Shown here: positions 5,078 to 5,869 of the stretch, one piece after another
Position numbering within the stretch: the first letter of the stretch is position 1
How the letters are laid out: the number at the start of each line of letters is the position of its first letter
Assembly: GCA_022566975.1 (NCBI GenBank)
Contig: JADFHV010000143.1
Span: 1 to 5,869 of the forward strand
From: Chloroflexota bacterium
GTDB taxonomy: Bacteria > Chloroflexota > Dehalococcoidia > SAR202 > UBA11138
DNA length: 5,869 nt
Direction: 5' to 3'
Made by a program: the position numbers and the translations under genes
Notes under the pieces: generated by a model
Told to the model about the DNA's origin: nothing
What the model saw: the letters and a program-made list of their open reading frames with translations, nothing else
Databases searched by the model: none

Positions 5078-5854
5078 TCAGACCACGGCGGAAAAACCAC
5101 CGTCGAGGTTGATGGCGCAGCCCGTGATGTAGCTGGCCCTCTCCGACGCCAGGAAGGCGATGAGGTCGGCCGCCTCCTGCGTCTCCCCCACACGACCCAG
5201 AGGCACGCTCCTCTCCAGGACGCCGAAGAGCTCCTCCAGCGACGTTCCCTTCTCTGTCGGCACCCGCTGCATCTGCGCGCTCTTGACGTGGCCGATGCAC
5301 ACGGTGTTCACGAGGATATTGTCGTCCGCCAGGTCGTATGACATGGCCTTTGTCAGGGCTATACCGGCGGCGCGGCTAACCGACGTCGGCACGGACCCGG
5401 CCGAAGGGGCCTTACCCAACGGCGTGGTGATGTTGATTATGCGGCCGCCGCCCTGGGACTTCAGGTGAGGAATACCCTCCCGGCACATCCGGGCGAAGTA
5501 CAGCAGCGAGCGCTGTATGGCGGTTTCCCACACGTCCTCCCCGGCGGTGGCAGCCCGGGCCAGGGGCGGTCCGCCGGAGTTGTTGATCAAAATATCCAGC
5601 CGGCCGAACCTGGTAACCGTAGCAGCCACCAGGTCCTGGATGGTCTGTAACCGGTCTAAGTCCCCGGCGAAGGTCAGCACCTGGGACCCGGTTGACCTCT
5701 GGATCTCATCTCCCGCCCGTTCCAGGTCGGCCTCGCTGCGGCTGCAGATGGCTACGCTGGCCCCTTCGCCAGCCAAGGCTTCGGCGCAGGCTCTCCCCAG
5801 GCCCTTGCTGGCGCCGCCCACGATGGCTACTTTGCCTGCTAACTCCAAGTCCAT
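5078..5854 (-). CDS. SDR-family oxidoreductase with degenerate catalytic triad
   Basis: This is a 258-residue Rossmann-fold protein of the short-chain dehydrogenase/reductase family, normal in length for a classical SDR. The nucleotide-binding loop is GGASKGLG (13-20), with Gly13 where Thr is usual. CSRS (37-40) places Arg39 after strand 2, which hints at NADP(H). Asp65 and NNSGG (91-95) complete the cofactor site. The C-terminal LDGGF (250-254) is typical. By alignment to FabG-type enzymes, catalytic Ser, Tyr and Lys correspond here to Thr144, Thr157 and Arg161, so the YxxxK motif is absent. CIG (186-188) replaces the usual CPG/NPG. Divergent SDRs with NNSGG and no Tyr are known and often mislabelled 3-oxoacyl-ACP reductase. 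Substrate and even activity are open. The ATG at 5854 has GGAG 10 bases upstream. The gene converges on the DppC-like gene with a 4-bp gap. Confidence 0.92.
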   Translation of the reverse strand: MDLELAGKVAIVGGASKGLGRACAEALAGEGASVAICSRSEADLERAGDEIQRSTGSQVLTFAGDLDRLQTIQDLVAATVTRFGRLDILINNSGGPPLARAATAGEDVWETAIQRSLLYFARMCREGIPHLKSQGGGRIINITTPLGKAPSAGSVPTSVSRAAGIALTKAMSYDLADDNILVNTVCIGHVKSAQMQRVPTEKGTSLEELFGVLERSVPLGRVGETQEAADLIAFLASERASYITGCAINLDGGFSAVV

Positions 5855-5869
5855 GCTTGAATTGCTCCA

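Noticed and set aside
1..5869. CRISPR arrays, tRNA or rRNA genes, transposases, attachment sites
   Set aside because: I looked for regularly spaced repeats, cloverleaf-like sequence, conserved rRNA segments and transposase motifs and saw none.

Overview
The window is GC-rich bacterial DNA with four substantial genes. They are the 5' part of a BNR/Asp-box beta-propeller protein on the minus strand, a three-gene plus-strand block for a peptide/nickel-type (Dpp/Opp family) ABC importer, and a minus-strand SDR oxidoreductase. The lipoprotein with a long Ala/Val/Gln/Glu helical linker, the many-purpose Dpp-type transporter without its ATPases, and the 'NNSGG' SDR subfamily together suggest an uncultured Chloroflexota lineage (Dehalococcoidia/SAR202-like). 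That placement is inference from style of gene content, not from a marker gene.

Layout. Positions 1-424 (minus) hold the first 141 codons of the Asp-box propeller gene, which runs off the left edge. Positions 425-723 are a divergent intergenic region with a sigma70-like promoter candidate for each flanking gene, a 29-bp GC-rich palindrome, and two smaller inverted repeats. Positions 724-2757 encode the substrate-binding lipoprotein. Positions 2758-3034 are a structured spacer with a strong hairpin. Positions 3035-4057 and 4189-5073 encode the two permeases, DppB-like and DppC-like. Between them a 39-codon open frame (4050-4169) overlaps the dppB-like stop. Positions 5078-5854 (minus) encode the SDR, which converges on the transporter with a 4-bp gap. 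The right edge (5855-5869) holds only its ribosome binding site.

How they work together. The lipoprotein would capture a ligand outside the membrane and deliver it to the channel formed by the two permeases. No ATPase gene (DppD/DppF type) follows, so the energy subunits must be encoded elsewhere and possibly shared. The spacer hairpin after the lipoprotein gene fits the usual need for more binding protein than permease. The SDR and the propeller protein have no demonstrable functional link to the transporter.

Nothing here amounts to a clear new system. The most unusual points are the SDR that lacks the canonical Ser/Tyr/Lys catalytic residues, the heptad-spaced repeat linker in the binding protein, the small coupled open frame between the permease genes, and the palindromes in the divergent control region.
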